Shown: piece by piece, positions 24,666 through 33,676 of the stretch
Position numbering within the stretch: the stretch's first letter is position 1
How the letters are laid out: each line of letters starts with the position of its first letter
Origin: Bacillus sp. 2B10
GTDB taxonomy: Bacteria; Pseudomonadota; Alphaproteobacteria; Sphingomonadales; Sphingomonadaceae
Direction of reading: 5' to 3'
DNA: 64,000 nucleotides
Assembly: GCA_003946805.1 (NCBI GenBank)
Contig: RPSH01000003.1
Coordinates: 62,001-126,000 of the forward strand
The notes under the pieces: model-generated
What the model was told of the DNA's origin: nothing
Seen by the model: only the letters and a program-made list of their open reading frames with translations
The model's database searches: none
Made by a program: the position numbers and the translations under genes

Positions 24666-25892
24666 ATGAAGAACCCCCGCCTCACCCTCGCCATGTTGCT
24701 GCTGGTCTACAGCTTCAACTTCCTCGACCGGCAGATCCTGTCGATCCTTGCCCAGCCGGTGCAGCGCGACCTCGGCCTCGACGACGGACAGATGGGGATG
24801 CTGGGCGGTCTCGCCTTCGCCGCGCTGTATTCGACGCTGGCGATCCCGCTGGCGCTGATCGCCGACCGCACCAGCCGCACCTGGGTCATCACCATCAGCC
24901 TCGGCGTGTGGAGCGCGTTCACCGCGCTGTGCGGGCTGGCGCAGAATTTCACGCAGATGTTCCTGTTCCGCCTCGGCGTCGGCGTGGGGGAGGCGGGCGG
25001 CGTCGCCCCGTCCTATGCGCTGATCGCCGACACCTTCCCCCCCGAACGCCGCGCCCGCGCGCTGGCGATCTATTCGCTGGGCATTCCGCTGGGCGCGGCG
25101 GGCGGCGTGCTGCTCGGCGGCTATATCGCGCAGGCGGTGGAGTGGCGCACCGCCTTCTACACCGTCGGGCTGACGGGGATCGTCATCGCGCCGTTCTTCC
25201 GCCTGCTGGTGAAGGACCCGCCGCACCCGCCCGCCACCGCCGATCGCATTCCGGTAGGCCGCGTCTTCGGCATTCTCGCGCGCAAGCCCGGCTTCTGGCT
25301 GCTCGCCTTCGGCGCGGCGGCGGGGTCGATGTGCGGTTACGGCGTCGGCTTCTGGCTGCCCAGCCTGATGATGCGCAGCTTCGGCCTCGACCTGATCCAG
25401 ACCGGACAGTTCTTCGGCGCGCTGCTGCTGACCGGCGGGGTCGCGGGCATCCTGCTCGGCGGATCGCTGGGCGACCGGCTGGGTGCGCGCGACAAGCGCT
25501 GGTACGCGCTGCTGCCCGCGCTCTGCTATGTGCTGGGCACGCCATTGTTCATCGCCGGGGTGCTGTCGGGCGGCTGGGTGGCCGCCTTCGCGCTGTTCGT
25601 GATCCCGCAGGCGCTGGTCTATGTCTGGCTCGGTCCGGTGCTGACAGCCGTCCAGCACCTCGTCCCGGCGCATATGCGCGCCACGGCGTCAGCCTGCTTC
25701 CTGCTCATCAACAACCTGATCGGGCTGGGTCTGGGCAGCTGGGTCGTCGGACAGCTGTCGAAGGGCCTGGCCCCGGCCTATGGCAGCGAATCGCTGCGCT
25801 ACGCCATCGCGGTGGCACTGTGCCTGTATCTGGTCGCCGGTGCGCTGATGGCCCTCGCCAGTCGCAGGCTGGAGCGCGACTGGGTGGCGTGA
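24666..25892 (+). CDS. MFS transporter, spinster-like subfamily
   Basis: A 408-residue major-facilitator protein with twelve hydrophobic segments. The first helix carries LLVYSFNFLDRQILSILAQPVQRDLGL, typical of the spinster-like bacterial group. The loop 2-3 motif reads ALIADRTSRTWVI, and GVGEAGGVAPSYALIADTFPPERRARALAIYSLG is also characteristic. The ATG at 24666 is used although the frame is open upstream into the repeat element. The frame and context suggest inner-membrane transport of the compound brought in by the preceding TonB receptor. The substrate is unknown. Confidence 0.92.
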   Translation: MKNPRLTLAMLLLVYSFNFLDRQILSILAQPVQRDLGLDDGQMGMLGGLAFAALYSTLAIPLALIADRTSRTWVITISLGVWSAFTALCGLAQNFTQMFLFRLGVGVGEAGGVAPSYALIADTFPPERRARALAIYSLGIPLGAAGGVLLGGYIAQAVEWRTAFYTVGLTGIVIAPFFRLLVKDPPHPPATADRIPVGRVFGILARKPGFWLLAFGAAAGSMCGYGVGFWLPSLMMRSFGLDLIQTGQFFGALLLTGGVAGILLGGSLGDRLGARDKRWYALLPALCYVLGTPLFIAGVLSGGWVAAFALFVIPQALVYVWLGPVLTAVQHLVPAHMRATASACFLLINNLIGLGLGSWVVGQLSKGLAPAYGSESLRYAIAVALCLYLVAGALMALASRRLERDWVA

Positions 25893-25914
25893 CCCACTGG
25901 GTCCCGGCCACGAA

Positions 25915-25996
25915 CGTCACCCCGGCATAGGCTGGGTTCTCCCGGTTCGGGGCAGGACAAGAGCCGCAAGAGACCCCAGCCTCCGCCGGGGTGACG
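25915..25996. repeat. inverted-repeat element (CACCCCGGC-AGGCTGGG family)
   Basis: Arms 25915-25941 and 25970-25996 are near reverse complements (CGTCACCCCGGC-TAGGCTGGG against CCCAGCCTCCGCCGGGGTGACG). It lies between the convergent MFS and prfC ends and may double as a bidirectional terminator. Related half-elements occur at 3.98 and 44.3-44.45 kb. Confidence 0.8.
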
Positions 25997-26005
25997 TCGG
26001 GGCGC

Positions 26006-27577
26006 CTACCGCTCCCGCGTCGCCGCGAACGTCACCTTCGCATAGCGGTCGGCGATATACCCTACCTCCCACGCGCTCTTGGCCAGAAACACCGGATTCC
26101 CGTCGCGATCCTTCGCCATCGCGCTGCGATGCAGGTCGGTAAACGCCTTCAGGTCCGCCGGATCGGCCGCCGACACCCATCGCGCCGTCTCGAACGGCGC
26201 CATTTCCAGCCCCGCCGCGACCTTGTATTCCACCTCCAGCCGGCTCAGCAGCACTTCGAGCTGCAACTGCCCGACCACGCCGATGACCCAGTTCGACCCG
26301 ATGTCGGGATAGAAGACCTGCGTCACCCCTTCCTCGGCCATGTCGTCCAGCGCTTTGCGCAACTGCTTGGTCTTGGTCGGGTCCTTCAGCACCACGCGGC
26401 GCAGGATTTCGGGCGCGAAGTTGGGCAGCCCGGTGAAGCGCACATCGGCCCGCTCGGACAGCGTATCGCCCACTCGCAGCGTCCCGTGGTTGGGAATCCC
26501 GATGATGTCGCCTGGATAGGCCTCATCCGCCAGCTCGCGTTCGCGCGCGAAGAACAGGATCGGCGAATGGATCGCGATCGGCTTGCCGTGCCCCGACGGG
26601 GTCAGCTTCATGCCGCGTTTGAACACCCCCGAACACAGCCGCATGAACGCGATCCGGTCGCGGTGGTTGGGGTCCATGTTCGCCTGCACCTTGAACACGA
26701 AGCCGGTCACGCGATCGTCGGTCGGCTCGACGGCGGCCGGTTCGGCGGGCTGCGCGCGGGGCGGGGGGGCGTGGCGCGCGATGGCATCGATCAGCGAATC
26801 GACACCGAACTCCTTCAGCGCCGACCCGAAATAGACCGGGGTCAGGTCGCCTGCGCGGTACGCCGCGCCGTCGAAGCTGGCATAGCCGCCAGTCGCCAGT
26901 TCGGCCTCTTCGCGCAACCGCTCGGCGCCCTCCGCCGACAGCACGCTGTCGATCCGTTCGTCGTCAAGGCCCGTGAACTGCTCGACCTTGCCCTGAAAAT
27001 CCTTGGTCCCGGCCTCGGGCTGCAACAGCCGGTTGTCGACCAGATCGTAAATCCCCTCGAACTGCCCGCCCATGCCCGCCGGCCACGTCATCGGGCACAC
27101 GTCGAGTTGCAGCATGTCGGCGACCTCGTCGAGCAACTCGAACGGGTCGCGGCCTTCGCGATCGACCTTGTTGACGAAGGTGATGATCGGCACGCTGCGC
27201 AACCGGCACACTTCGAACAGCTTGCGCGTCTGCGGCTCGATGCCCTTGGCGGCGTCGATCACCATCACCGCCGAATCGACGGCGGTCAGCGTGCGGTATG
27301 TGTCCTCGGAAAAGTCCTCGTGGCCCGGCGTGTCGAGCAGGTTGAAGGTGAGGCCGTTCCGTTCGAACGTCATCACCGACGACGTGACCGAAATCCCGCG
27401 CTGCTGCTCGATCTTCATCCAGTCCGACCGCGCGCGCCGCGCCTGTCCGCGTGCCTTGACCTCACCCGCCAGATGGATCGCACCGCCGAACAGCAGCAGC
27501 TTTTCGGTCAGCGTGGTCTTGCCGGCGTCGGGGTGGGAAATGATCGCGAAGGTGCGGCGATCGGAAATATGGTCCAT
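26006..27577 (-). CDS. prfC: peptide chain release factor 3
   Basis: RF3 is the GTPase that recycles RF1 and RF2 from the ribosome after termination. The 523-residue protein has G1 SHPDAGKTTLTEKLL, the RF3-specific SDWMKIEQQRGISVTSSVM, G3 DTPGHEDFSEDTYR, G4 NKVDREGRDPFELLDE, and the C-terminal RF3 domain with FYPDIGSNWVIGVVGQLQLEVL. Length agrees with E. coli RF3. It is encoded downstream of the aldose-epimerase gene on the same strand, separated by a 270-bp palindromic element. A Pro/Ala-rich patch around PPPRAQPAEPAAVEP is an insertion-like loop. Confidence 0.96.
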   Translation of the reverse strand: MDHISDRRTFAIISHPDAGKTTLTEKLLLFGGAIHLAGEVKARGQARRARSDWMKIEQQRGISVTSSVMTFERNGLTFNLLDTPGHEDFSEDTYRTLTAVDSAVMVIDAAKGIEPQTRKLFEVCRLRSVPIITFVNKVDREGRDPFELLDEVADMLQLDVCPMTWPAGMGGQFEGIYDLVDNRLLQPEAGTKDFQGKVEQFTGLDDERIDSVLSAEGAERLREEAELATGGYASFDGAAYRAGDLTPVYFGSALKEFGVDSLIDAIARHAPPPRAQPAEPAAVEPTDDRVTGFVFKVQANMDPNHRDRIAFMRLCSGVFKRGMKLTPSGHGKPIAIHSPILFFARERELADEAYPGDIIGIPNHGTLRVGDTLSERADVRFTGLPNFAPEILRRVVLKDPTKTKQLRKALDDMAEEGVTQVFYPDIGSNWVIGVVGQLQLEVLLSRLEVEYKVAAGLEMAPFETARWVSAADPADLKAFTDLHRSAMAKDRDGNPVFLAKSAWEVGYIADRYAKVTFAATRER

Positions 27578-27634
27578 CGCCGGCCTTTAGGGCCGCGGGG
27601 GGAGGGCGGCAAGATTGGGGTTGGAAGAGAGGGG

Positions 27635-27897
27635 TTCACGCGAAGGCGCGAAGGCGCGAAGGCGCGAAGGCGCGGAGACAAGAAGGAATATTTTCGCGCA
27701 AAGGGGCGAAGGACGCAGAGGGGTTGCGTTATGGGACACCGGCTGCCTCCGGCAGACCGTTACTGCGGTTGCAGCGAAGAGAAGGCCGCTGGCGCGGCGG
27801 AGCTTTCCCCGCGGACGCAACCTCTTTGCGTCCTTTGCGCCTTTGCGCGAAATCCAACTCTTCTTCGCGTCTCCGCGCCTTCGCGTGAAAATCAACC
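27635..27897. repeat. giant palindromic element, copy A, with GCGCGAAGG tandem units
   Basis: Left arm about 27635-27728 and right arm about 27815-27897 are imperfect reverse complements of each other. Both start CACGCGAAGGCGCG, pass through TTCGCGCAAAGG and end GGTTGCG/CGCAACC. The left arm carries four tandem copies of the 9-mer GCGCGAAGG or close variants, the right arm one. The inner part contains TGCGGTTGCAGCGAAGA. A second copy is at 35.8-36.0 kb. The right arm reaches the last codons of the aldose-epimerase gene. Confidence 0.85.
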
Positions 27898-28761
27898 CTT
27901 CAACGTCACCGACATCGCCGCCCGATGCGACTGCCCCGGCGCAACCCGGTGGATACCCGGCTTGTCGAAGATGTTCCCGGTAAACCCCTCCGGGTCGGCG
28001 ATCCCGTCCCACGGCTCGATGCAGACGAACGCCGCCCCCGGCTTGGTCCACACCCCCAGCTTCGGCATTCCCGGAAAGTCGACGCGCAACTGCGGGCCGT
28101 CCGCCGCGCCATAGGTCACGCTGTCGCTGTGGACGGGATCGAATACCAGCGCATCGTCGGCGAACAGCGCGTCGGTCAGGTGCAGCACCCGCCCGTCGAG
28201 CGGGCTCGGCCGCCGCTCCGCCGCGATCGTGCCATTGGCGGCGATCGCGGCGACGGTGCCAACTTCGGTGTCCGAAAACACCATCCGGTGCGCTGTCCGG
28301 TCGTATCCGTAAGGCAGCGGCCACGCGAACGCCGGGTGGAACCCGATGCTCGCCGGCAGGTCGCGGTCGCCGGTATTGGTCACCGACACCGCGGTATGCA
28401 GGGTGGCGCCCTCCAGCCGATGTTCCACGTGAAGCGTGAAGCCGAACGGATAGACCGCCCGCGTCCCGGCATCGTCGGTCAGTTCGTACCGCACGGAAAC
28501 GTCGTTCTGCGCAACCTTCGCGAACATCCGCCGCCGCGCAAAGCCGTGCTTGCCCAGCGTGTAGGCCTCGCCATCCACCCGGTACGTGTCGTCCTGCAAC
28601 GCGCCGATGATCGGGAACAGGATCGGCGCGTGGCCGGTCCAGAACGCCGGATCGGCATCGGTCATCAGCTCGCGCCCCGCCGCATCCTTGAGCGAATGCA
28701 ACTCCGCGCCCAGCGGATCTATCGTCGCCGTCAGCACGCCGTTGGTCAGCACCACGCTCAT
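27892..28761 (-). CDS. aldose 1-epimerase family protein
   Basis: A 289-residue galactose-mutarotase-like protein of the LacX/YeaD-type aldose 1-epimerase family, which interconverts sugar anomers. Features include LGAELHSLKDAAGRELMTDADPAFW, the conserved GFAR and a substrate-site histidine in ASIGFHPAFAWPL, and the C-terminal CIEPWDGIADPEGF with its acidic residue. No signal peptide is present. The last codons run into the terminal repeat of palindromic element A. It follows pheT with ATGA-type overlap (ends of pheT at 28758), so it may be cotranscribed with pheST, though there is no functional link. Substrate is unknown. Confidence 0.9.
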   Translation of the reverse strand: MSVVLTNGVLTATIDPLGAELHSLKDAAGRELMTDADPAFWTGHAPILFPIIGALQDDTYRVDGEAYTLGKHGFARRRMFAKVAQNDVSVRYELTDDAGTRAVYPFGFTLHVEHRLEGATLHTAVSVTNTGDRDLPASIGFHPAFAWPLPYGYDRTAHRMVFSDTEVGTVAAIAANGTIAAERRPSPLDGRVLHLTDALFADDALVFDPVHSDSVTYGAADGPQLRVDFPGMPKLGVWTKPGAAFVCIEPWDGIADPEGFTGNIFDKPGIHRVAPGQSHRAAMSVTLKG

Positions 28762-31121
28762 GCGCGCAGGCTCGCGCCGACCTTCGCCGCGGCGGCGACG
28801 ATCTTGTCGGAGATTGCCTTCAGCTCGGGATCGGTGAAGCTCCTCGACCCCGGTTGCAGCGTCACCTCGATCGCGAGGCTCTTGTGCCCCGGCTCGACTC
28901 CCTGCCCGGCGAACACGTCGAACAGCCGCGCATCGACGATCGCCGCCTTGTCCGCGCCACGCACCGCGCGCACCAGCTGGTCGCCCGCCAGACTGTCGGC
29001 CACGAGGAACGCGAAGTCGCGCGTCACCGCCTGCAACGCCGGCGGGGCATAGGCGGCGCGCATGAACCCGCTGCCGCGCTTTGCCGGCAGGGCGTCGAGA
29101 TAGATTTCCGCCGCCACCGCGCCCGCGCCCAGGTCGAACGCCTTGGCGGTGACCGGGTGCAGCACGCCGAAGCTCGCCAGCACCGTCTTCGGCCCCAGCC
29201 TGAGCGTCGCCGACTGCCCCGGATGGAACACGTCACCCGCACCGTCCATCACCTGCAAATTCGCCACCGGTGCGCCCGCCGCCTCGAGCAGTGCCAGCAC
29301 CTCGCTCTTGGCATCGAACGCGTCAAAGCCCTGCGCCTTGCCGCCGCGCCAGCCGCGCGCGGTCCGCTCGCCCGCGAACACGATGCCCAGCGTCATCCGC
29401 TCGCCATCGGCCAGATAGCGCCGCCCGATCTCGAACAACCGCACGCTGCTCGCGCCCCGCTTCAGGTTGCGCGCCGCCGCGCTCAACAATCCGGGCAGCA
29501 GCGACGGGCGCATCACCCGCATGTCGCTGGCGATCGGGTTCACGACCTCCCATGCGCCGCCACCGAACGGGGCGGCTTCGTCGTCGGCGATGAAGCTCCA
29601 CGTGATCGCCTCGGCCAGCCCGCGCGCCGCCGCGGCGCGCCGCATCCGCCGTTCCAGCTTCTGTTCCGCCGTCGCGGTCGGCACCGCCACGCCCGCCGGG
29701 CGATCGAGCGGGGTGGAGGGAACCTTGTCGAGCCCCTCGATCCGGATCACTTCCTCGACCAGATCGGCGGTGCCGTCGACATCGCGCCGCCACGACGGAA
29801 CCGTCACCTGCCAGCCGTCACCGACGGCGAAGCCCAGCCGTTCCAATATGTCGCGCTGCCGGTCCTCGGCCACGTCCAGCCCGCCCAGCGTCGCGACGCG
29901 CTCCGGCTGATGGACGATGACGCGCGGTTCGGTCGGCGGCGATCCCGCCCTGGTCACGCCACTGGCGGTGCCGCCACACAGTTCGACGACATAGTTCGTC
30001 GCGATCGCCAGCCCGGCGTCGAGGAACGCCGGATCGACCCCGCGTTCGAACCGGGTGCGCGCATCGCTGGTCAGCGTCAGCTTCTGGCCCGTGCGCGCGA
30101 TCGCCTCCGGCGTGAAATACGCACATTCGATCAGCACGTCGGTGGTCGCCGCCGACACGCCCGAATGCTCGCCGCCCATGATCCCGCCGATGTCGTGCAC
30201 CGCCGAAGCGTCGGCGATCACCGTCTCGCCACCGTCCAGCGTGTACGACTTGCCGTTCAGCGCCACGACGCTCTCGCCCGGCTTCGCCTGCCGCGCCACC
30301 AGCCCGCCGTCCAGCCTGGCCATATCATAGACGTGCAGCGGCCGGCCCAGATCGAACATCACGTAATTGGTGATGTCGACCAGCGTCGAGATCGGCTTCT
30401 GCCCGATCGCGGTCAGCCGGCGGCGCATCCATTCGGGTGCCTCGCCATTGGTGAGGCCACGCACTGCCTGCGCATGGAAGGCCGGGCAACCCGCCGCATC
30501 CTCGACCCGCACGTCTGGCCCGCCGCCTTCGCCCGCGACCACCGGCACCGCCAGCGGCTTGAGCGTGCCGTATCCGGCCGCCGCGAGGTCGCGCGCGATG
30601 CCGCGCACGCCCATGCAATCCTGCCGGTTCGGCGTGACGCTGACGTCGATGACCGGATCGTCCAGCCCGGCCCAGGCGGGGAAGGGGGTGCCGACCGGCG
30701 CGTCGGCGGGCAGCTCGATGATCCCGTCATGATCCTCGCCCAGCTCCAGCTCGCGCGTCGAACACATCATGCCGTTCGATTCGACGCCGCGGATCGCCGC
30801 GACCTTCAGCACCATGCCGTTCGCCGGCACCGTAGCGCCCGGCATCCCGAACACACCGATCAACCCAGCGCGGGCGTTGGGCGCGCCGCACACCACCTGC
30901 AACGGGCCGTCACCGGCATCGACGGAGAGGACCTGCAACTTGTCCGCCTGCGGATGCGGCTCCGCCGTCAGAACGCGGGCGATGCGGAAGGCGCCGAGCT
31001 TCTCGCCCGGATTCTCGACGCCCTCGACCTCCAGCCCGATGCGGGTCAGTGCGCCCAGGATCGTGTCGAGCGATGCGTCGGTGTCGAGATGCTGGTGCAG
31101 CCAGCCAAGCGTGAACTTCAT
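28758..31121 (-). CDS. pheT: phenylalanyl-tRNA synthetase beta subunit
   Basis: PheT is the large subunit of the alpha2-beta2 synthetase, with tRNA binding and editing roles. The 787-residue protein starts [18 protein letters not shown], then the EMAP/OB-like tRNA-binding domain ([26 protein letters not shown]), the B3/B4 editing region with [36 protein letters not shown] and [16 protein letters not shown]5, and a C-terminal FDX-ACB domain. Length fits the family (about 795). The ATG at 31121 overlaps the pheS stop by ATGA; an open frame further upstream is shadow over pheS. Confidence 0.97.
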   Translation of the reverse strand: MKFTLGWLHQHLDTDASLDTILGALTRIGLEVEGVENPGEKLGAFRIARVLTAEPHPQADKLQVLSVDAGDGPLQVVCGAPNARAGLIGVFGMPGATVPANGMVLKVAAIRGVESNGMMCSTRELELGEDHDGIIELPADAPVGTPFPAWAGLDDPVIDVSVTPNRQDCMGVRGIARDLAAAGYGTLKPLAVPVVAGEGGGPDVRVEDAAGCPAFHAQAVRGLTNGEAPEWMRRRLTAIGQKPISTLVDITNYVMFDLGRPLHVYDMARLDGGLVARQAKPGESVVALNGKSYTLDGGETVIADASAVHDIGGIMGGEHSGVSAATTDVLIECAYFTPEAIARTGQKLTLTSDARTRFERGVDPAFLDAGLAIATNYVVELCGGTASGVTRAGSPPTEPRVIVHQPERVATLGGLDVAEDRQRDILERLGFAVGDGWQVTVPSWRRDVDGTADLVEEVIRIEGLDKVPSTPLDRPAGVAVPTATAEQKLERRMRRAAAARGLAEAITWSFIADDEAAPFGGGAWEVVNPIASDMRVMRPSLLPGLLSAAARNLKRGASSVRLFEIGRRYLADGERMTLGIVFAGERTARGWRGGKAQGFDAFDAKSEVLALLEAAGAPVANLQVMDGAGDVFHPGQSATLRLGPKTVLASFGVLHPVTAKAFDLGAGAVAAEIYLDALPAKRGSGFMRAAYAPPALQAVTRDFAFLVADSLAGDQLVRAVRGADKAAIVDARLFDVFAGQGVEPGHKSLAIEVTLQPGSRSFTDPELKAISDKIVAAAAKVGASLRA

Positions 31122-32371
31122 GCGCCTACTCCCCCCGACAGCGTGGGGACGTCCAGCGCCGCGAAGCCATAATGTTTCAACCAGCGCAGGTCGCCGTCGA
31201 AGAACGGGCGCAGGTCGTCCATGCCGTATTTCAGCATCGCAAGGCGATCGACGCCGGTGCCGAACGCGAAGCCCTGCCACTCGTTCGGGTCGAGGCCGCA
31301 CGCCGCGATGACCTTCGGGTGGACCATGCCGCTGCCCAGCACTTCCATCCAGCCGCCATTGCCCCCGGCCGGGTCGCCGCCGACGACGCGGCGGCCCTTC
31401 TCGATGGTATAGCCGACATCGACCTCGGCCGATGGTTCGGTGAAGGGGAAATAGCTGGGGCGCAGGCGCAGGACGATGTCGTCACGCTCGAAATACGCCT
31501 TCAGGAACGTCTCCAGCGTCCATTTGAGATGCCCCATATGGATGCCGCGATCGATCACCAGTCCCTCGATCTGGTGGAACATCGGCGTGTGGGTCGCGTC
31601 GCTGTCGCTGCGATAGACCCGCCCCGGTGCGATGATGCGGATCGGCGGCTGCCGCGTCATCATCGTGCGGATTTGCACCGGACTCGTATGGGTGCGGAGC
31701 ACGAACCGCTGCGCGGTTCGATCATGCTCCGGACCGGCCGGCGGTGCGCCAGCCCCGTCCGACGGCGACGGGCTTTGCCCGGCGCGGGTCGATTGGGACG
31801 CGCCGGTGGCGGAGCCACCGGCGTCGGACGCTGCCTCGGCAGCGCCGGCCGCGCTTGCAGTTTCCTCGCCCTGCGGGCTTCGGCGCTGCGCGTAGAACGT
31901 ATCATGCATCGCGCGCGCCGGATGCGTCTCCGGAATGTTGAGCGCGGTAAAATTGTGCCAGTCGTCCTCGATCTCCGGCCCCGTCGCGACGGCAAAGCCC
32001 AGATCGGCGAAGATCTCCGCCAGTTCGTCCATGACCTGACTGACCGGATGCACCCCGCCCGCCGCGACGCGATCGACCGGCAGCGTCAGGTCGACCCGCT
32101 CCGACGCCAGCTTCGCCGCCAGCGCGTGGGCTTGGAGGTCCGCCTTGCGCGCGCCGATCGCCGCCGTCACCGCTTCGCGCAGCGCGTGGATGCCCGGCGC
32201 GACGGTCTGGCGTTCGTCGGGCGACAGGCCGCCCAGCGTCTTGAGCAGGCCGGTGATCGCCCCCTGCTTGCCCAGCGCATGGACACGCACCGCCTCCAGC
32301 GCGTCGATGCCGGCGGAAGCATCGATGGCGGCGAGCAGGTCGGCACGCAGTTGGTCGAGATCGGGGGTCAC
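31118..32371 (-). CDS. pheS: phenylalanyl-tRNA synthetase alpha subunit with an in-frame inserted segment
   Basis: PheS is the catalytic subunit of phenylalanyl-tRNA synthetase. The 417-residue protein has the N-terminal coiled-coil arm and the class II motifs: [19 protein letters not shown] (motif 1 region), [13 protein letters not shown] and [22 protein letters not shown] (motif 2), and [35 protein letters not shown] (motif 3). It is about 55 residues longer than usual. The excess lies at about residues 161-222, between HDTFY and VLRTHTS, and is an Ala/Ser/Gly/Pro-rich stretch with no family similarity, encoded by a row of DNA hairpins. The reading frame is kept and all catalytic motifs are intact, so the protein is probably active. 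Confidence 0.96.
   Translation of the reverse strand: MTPDLDQLRADLLAAIDASAGIDALEAVRVHALGKQGAITGLLKTLGGLSPDERQTVAPGIHALREAVTAAIGARKADLQAHALAAKLASERVDLTLPVDRVAAGGVHPVSQVMDELAEIFADLGFAVATGPEIEDDWHNFTALNIPETHPARAMHDTFYAQRRSPQGEETASAAGAAEAASDAGGSATGASQSTRAGQSPSPSDGAGAPPAGPEHDRTAQRFVLRTHTSPVQIRTMMTRQPPIRIIAPGRVYRSDSDATHTPMFHQIEGLVIDRGIHMGHLKWTLETFLKAYFERDDIVLRLRPSYFPFTEPSAEVDVGYTIEKGRRVVGGDPAGGNGGWMEVLGSGMVHPKVIAACGLDPNEWQGFAFGTGVDRLAMLKYGMDDLRPFFDGDLRWLKHYGFAALDVPTLSGGVGA
31702..31888. repeat. hairpin-array insertion inside pheS
   Basis: In plus-strand order: CGAACCGC-TGC-GCGGTTCG (31702-31720), CGGGC-TTT-GCCCG (31769-31781), CGCCGGTGGC-GGA-GCCACCGGCG (31801-31823) and CGCTGCC-TC-GGCAGCG (31829-31844), all perfect. 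They occupy the part of pheS coding the extra 55 or so residues. The 3-base loops and spacing match the array beyond rho. Confidence 0.8.
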
Positions 32372-32404
32372 GGTCGCTCCGGTGGTCGGGATAGGCGACC
32401 GGCT

Positions 32405-32719
32405 TTATTGCGGAACGGCGGCGAAGCCTAGCCCCGTGGACAGGTCGTGCCAGTGGGGGTTGGTGGTTTCGATCAGCGTCAGCTTCCAGTTACGCTGCCA
32501 TTCCTTGATCCGCTTCTCGCGCTGGATCGCGGTTTCCATCGTGTCGTGGCGTTCGAACCAGACGAGACGATGGCAGTTGTTGCGGCGGGAGAAGCCGTTG
32601 AAGGTGCCGGTGCGGTGCTGGTGGATGCGCTGGGGCAGGTTGCTGGTGACGCCGGTGTAGATGGTGCCATGCCGGCCGCTCGCCACGATGTAGACGCATG
32701 GCTCGCGGACGATGCTCAT
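32405..32719 (-). CDS. GIY-YIG nuclease family protein
   Basis: A 104-residue single-domain GIY-YIG protein (UPF0213/YhbQ-like). The motif is seen as VYIVASGRHGTIYTGVTSNLPQRIHQH, with the Tyr pair, the conserved Arg and a later glutamate in METAIQREKRIKEW. A helical basic tail follows. These proteins are putative nucleases with unclear biological roles. It lies alone between rplT and pheS on the same strand, with an inverted-repeat element on its upstream side, and breaks the usual rplT-pheS adjacency, so it may have arrived there by insertion. Confidence 0.88.
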   Translation of the reverse strand: MSIVREPCVYIVASGRHGTIYTGVTSNLPQRIHQHRTGTFNGFSRRNNCHRLVWFERHDTMETAIQREKRIKEWQRNWKLTLIETTNPHWHDLSTGLGFAAVPQ

Positions 32720-32738
32720 CGCTTCGACATAACCCTTC

Positions 32739-32842
32739 CGTCATCCCGACGAAAGTCGGGATCCATGGACGAGGTGTGGTTGATGGTGCGCGCCACCGTT
32801 AGCGTCGTGTGTCCATGGATCCCGGCCTTCGCCGGGATGACG
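32739..32842. repeat. inverted-repeat element (TCATCCCG-GGGATCCATGGAC family)
   Basis: Left arm 32739-32770 and right arm 32811-32842 are about 32-bp near-perfect reverse complements; both contain TCATCCCG, a short internal hairpin and ATCCATGGAC. It sits between the GIY-YIG gene start and rplT. Confidence 0.85.
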
Positions 32843-32871
32843 AAGCTAGGCCCGCAACCGGAAAACACGAA

Positions 32872-32901
32872 AAACGCCGGCGGGTTACCCCACCGGCGTT
32901 T
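32872..32901 (-). terminator. intrinsic terminator of rpmI-rplT
   Basis: Stem AAACGCCGG/CCGGCGTTT extended by GGG/CCC with one mismatch and loop TTAC. Read leftward it is followed by TTTTTCG, so it fits a Rho-independent terminator 29 bp beyond the rplT stop. Confidence 0.85.
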
Positions 32902-32929
32902 CTCATCCCTCAAACAGAAACCGTGCGCT

Positions 32930-33301
32930 TTACGCGGCGGCCTGTTCCGGCAGGGCGGCCTTCGCCTGCGCGACGATCGCCTTGAAGGCGGCTTCCTCGT
33001 GCATCGCGATATCGGCCAGGACCTTCCGGTCGAGTTCGATGCCGGCCAGCTTGCAGCCGTGCATGAACTGCGAATAGGTGATGCCTTCCGCGCGGACACC
33101 GGCGTTGATGCGCTGGATCCACAGGCCGCGGAAGGTCCGCTTCTTCACCTTGCGGTCGCGGTAGGCGTACTGACCGGCCTTTTCGACGGCCTGGCGCGCG
33201 ATGCGGATCGTGTTCTTGCGACGGCCATAATAGCCCTTCGCCTGATCCAGAATCCGCTTGTGCTTCGCCTTGGTGGTCGTGCCGCGCTTGATACGTGCCA
33301 T
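32930..33301 (-). CDS. rplT: 50S ribosomal protein L20
   Basis: L20 binds 23S rRNA early in 50S assembly. The 123-residue protein begins [43 protein letters not shown] and contains [18 protein letters not shown] and [24 protein letters not shown], all diagnostic. It is the second gene of the rpmI-rplT unit, 13 bp after rpmI, ending in a good intrinsic terminator. infC, which precedes rpmI in many bacteria, is not here. Confidence 0.98.
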   Translation of the reverse strand: MARIKRGTTTKAKHKRILDQAKGYYGRRKNTIRIARQAVEKAGQYAYRDRKVKKRTFRGLWIQRINAGVRAEGITYSQFMHGCKLAGIELDRKVLADIAMHEEAAFKAIVAQAKAALPEQAAA

Positions 33302-33314
33302 GCTTCAGTACTCC

Positions 33315-33518
33315 TTAACGCAGACCGTAGGGCGCCCACGCCTTGACACGGGCGGTGTCGGCGTCGGCGAGGACCGAAGTCCCGCGGTTCTGGCGGATGT
33401 ACTTCGCGTTGTGCGAGATCAGGCGGTGGCGCTTGCCCGCGACACCGTGCTTGATCTTGCCGGTGGCGGTGAGCTTGAAGCGCTTCTTCACGCCGCTCTT
33501 GGTCTTGAGCTTGGGCAT
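33315..33518 (-). CDS. rpmI: 50S ribosomal protein L35
   Basis: A 67-residue basic ribosomal protein. The sequence MPKLKTKSGVKKRFKLTATGKIK and the HRLISHNAKYIRQNRG segment are diagnostic of L35. The ATG at 33518 is preceded by AGGAG at a good distance; the frame is open for a few more codons but the family start is clear. It leads the rpmI-rplT operon and is divergent from an AsmA-family gene with 158 bp between. Confidence 0.97.
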   Translation of the reverse strand: MPKLKTKSGVKKRFKLTATGKIKHGVAGKRHRLISHNAKYIRQNRGTSVLADADTARVKAWAPYGLR

Positions 33519-33676
33519 TTTGGTCTCCTCGTGAATCACGACGTGCGGATTGCCGCGGCAGCCCCAGATGGCCGGGCGAATCCCTTGAAAGGTCGTGGAA
33601 AGAGCGCGCCCCTAACCCGCCTGGTCACAAAACGCAACAACCGGAACTCGTTTCGCCTGCGAACGGTTGGGATGCG

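Noticed and set aside
27639-27676. The GCGCGAAGG tandem repeat as a CRISPR array
   Set aside because: The units are 9 bp without unique spacers, and there are no cas genes; it belongs to a palindromic element.
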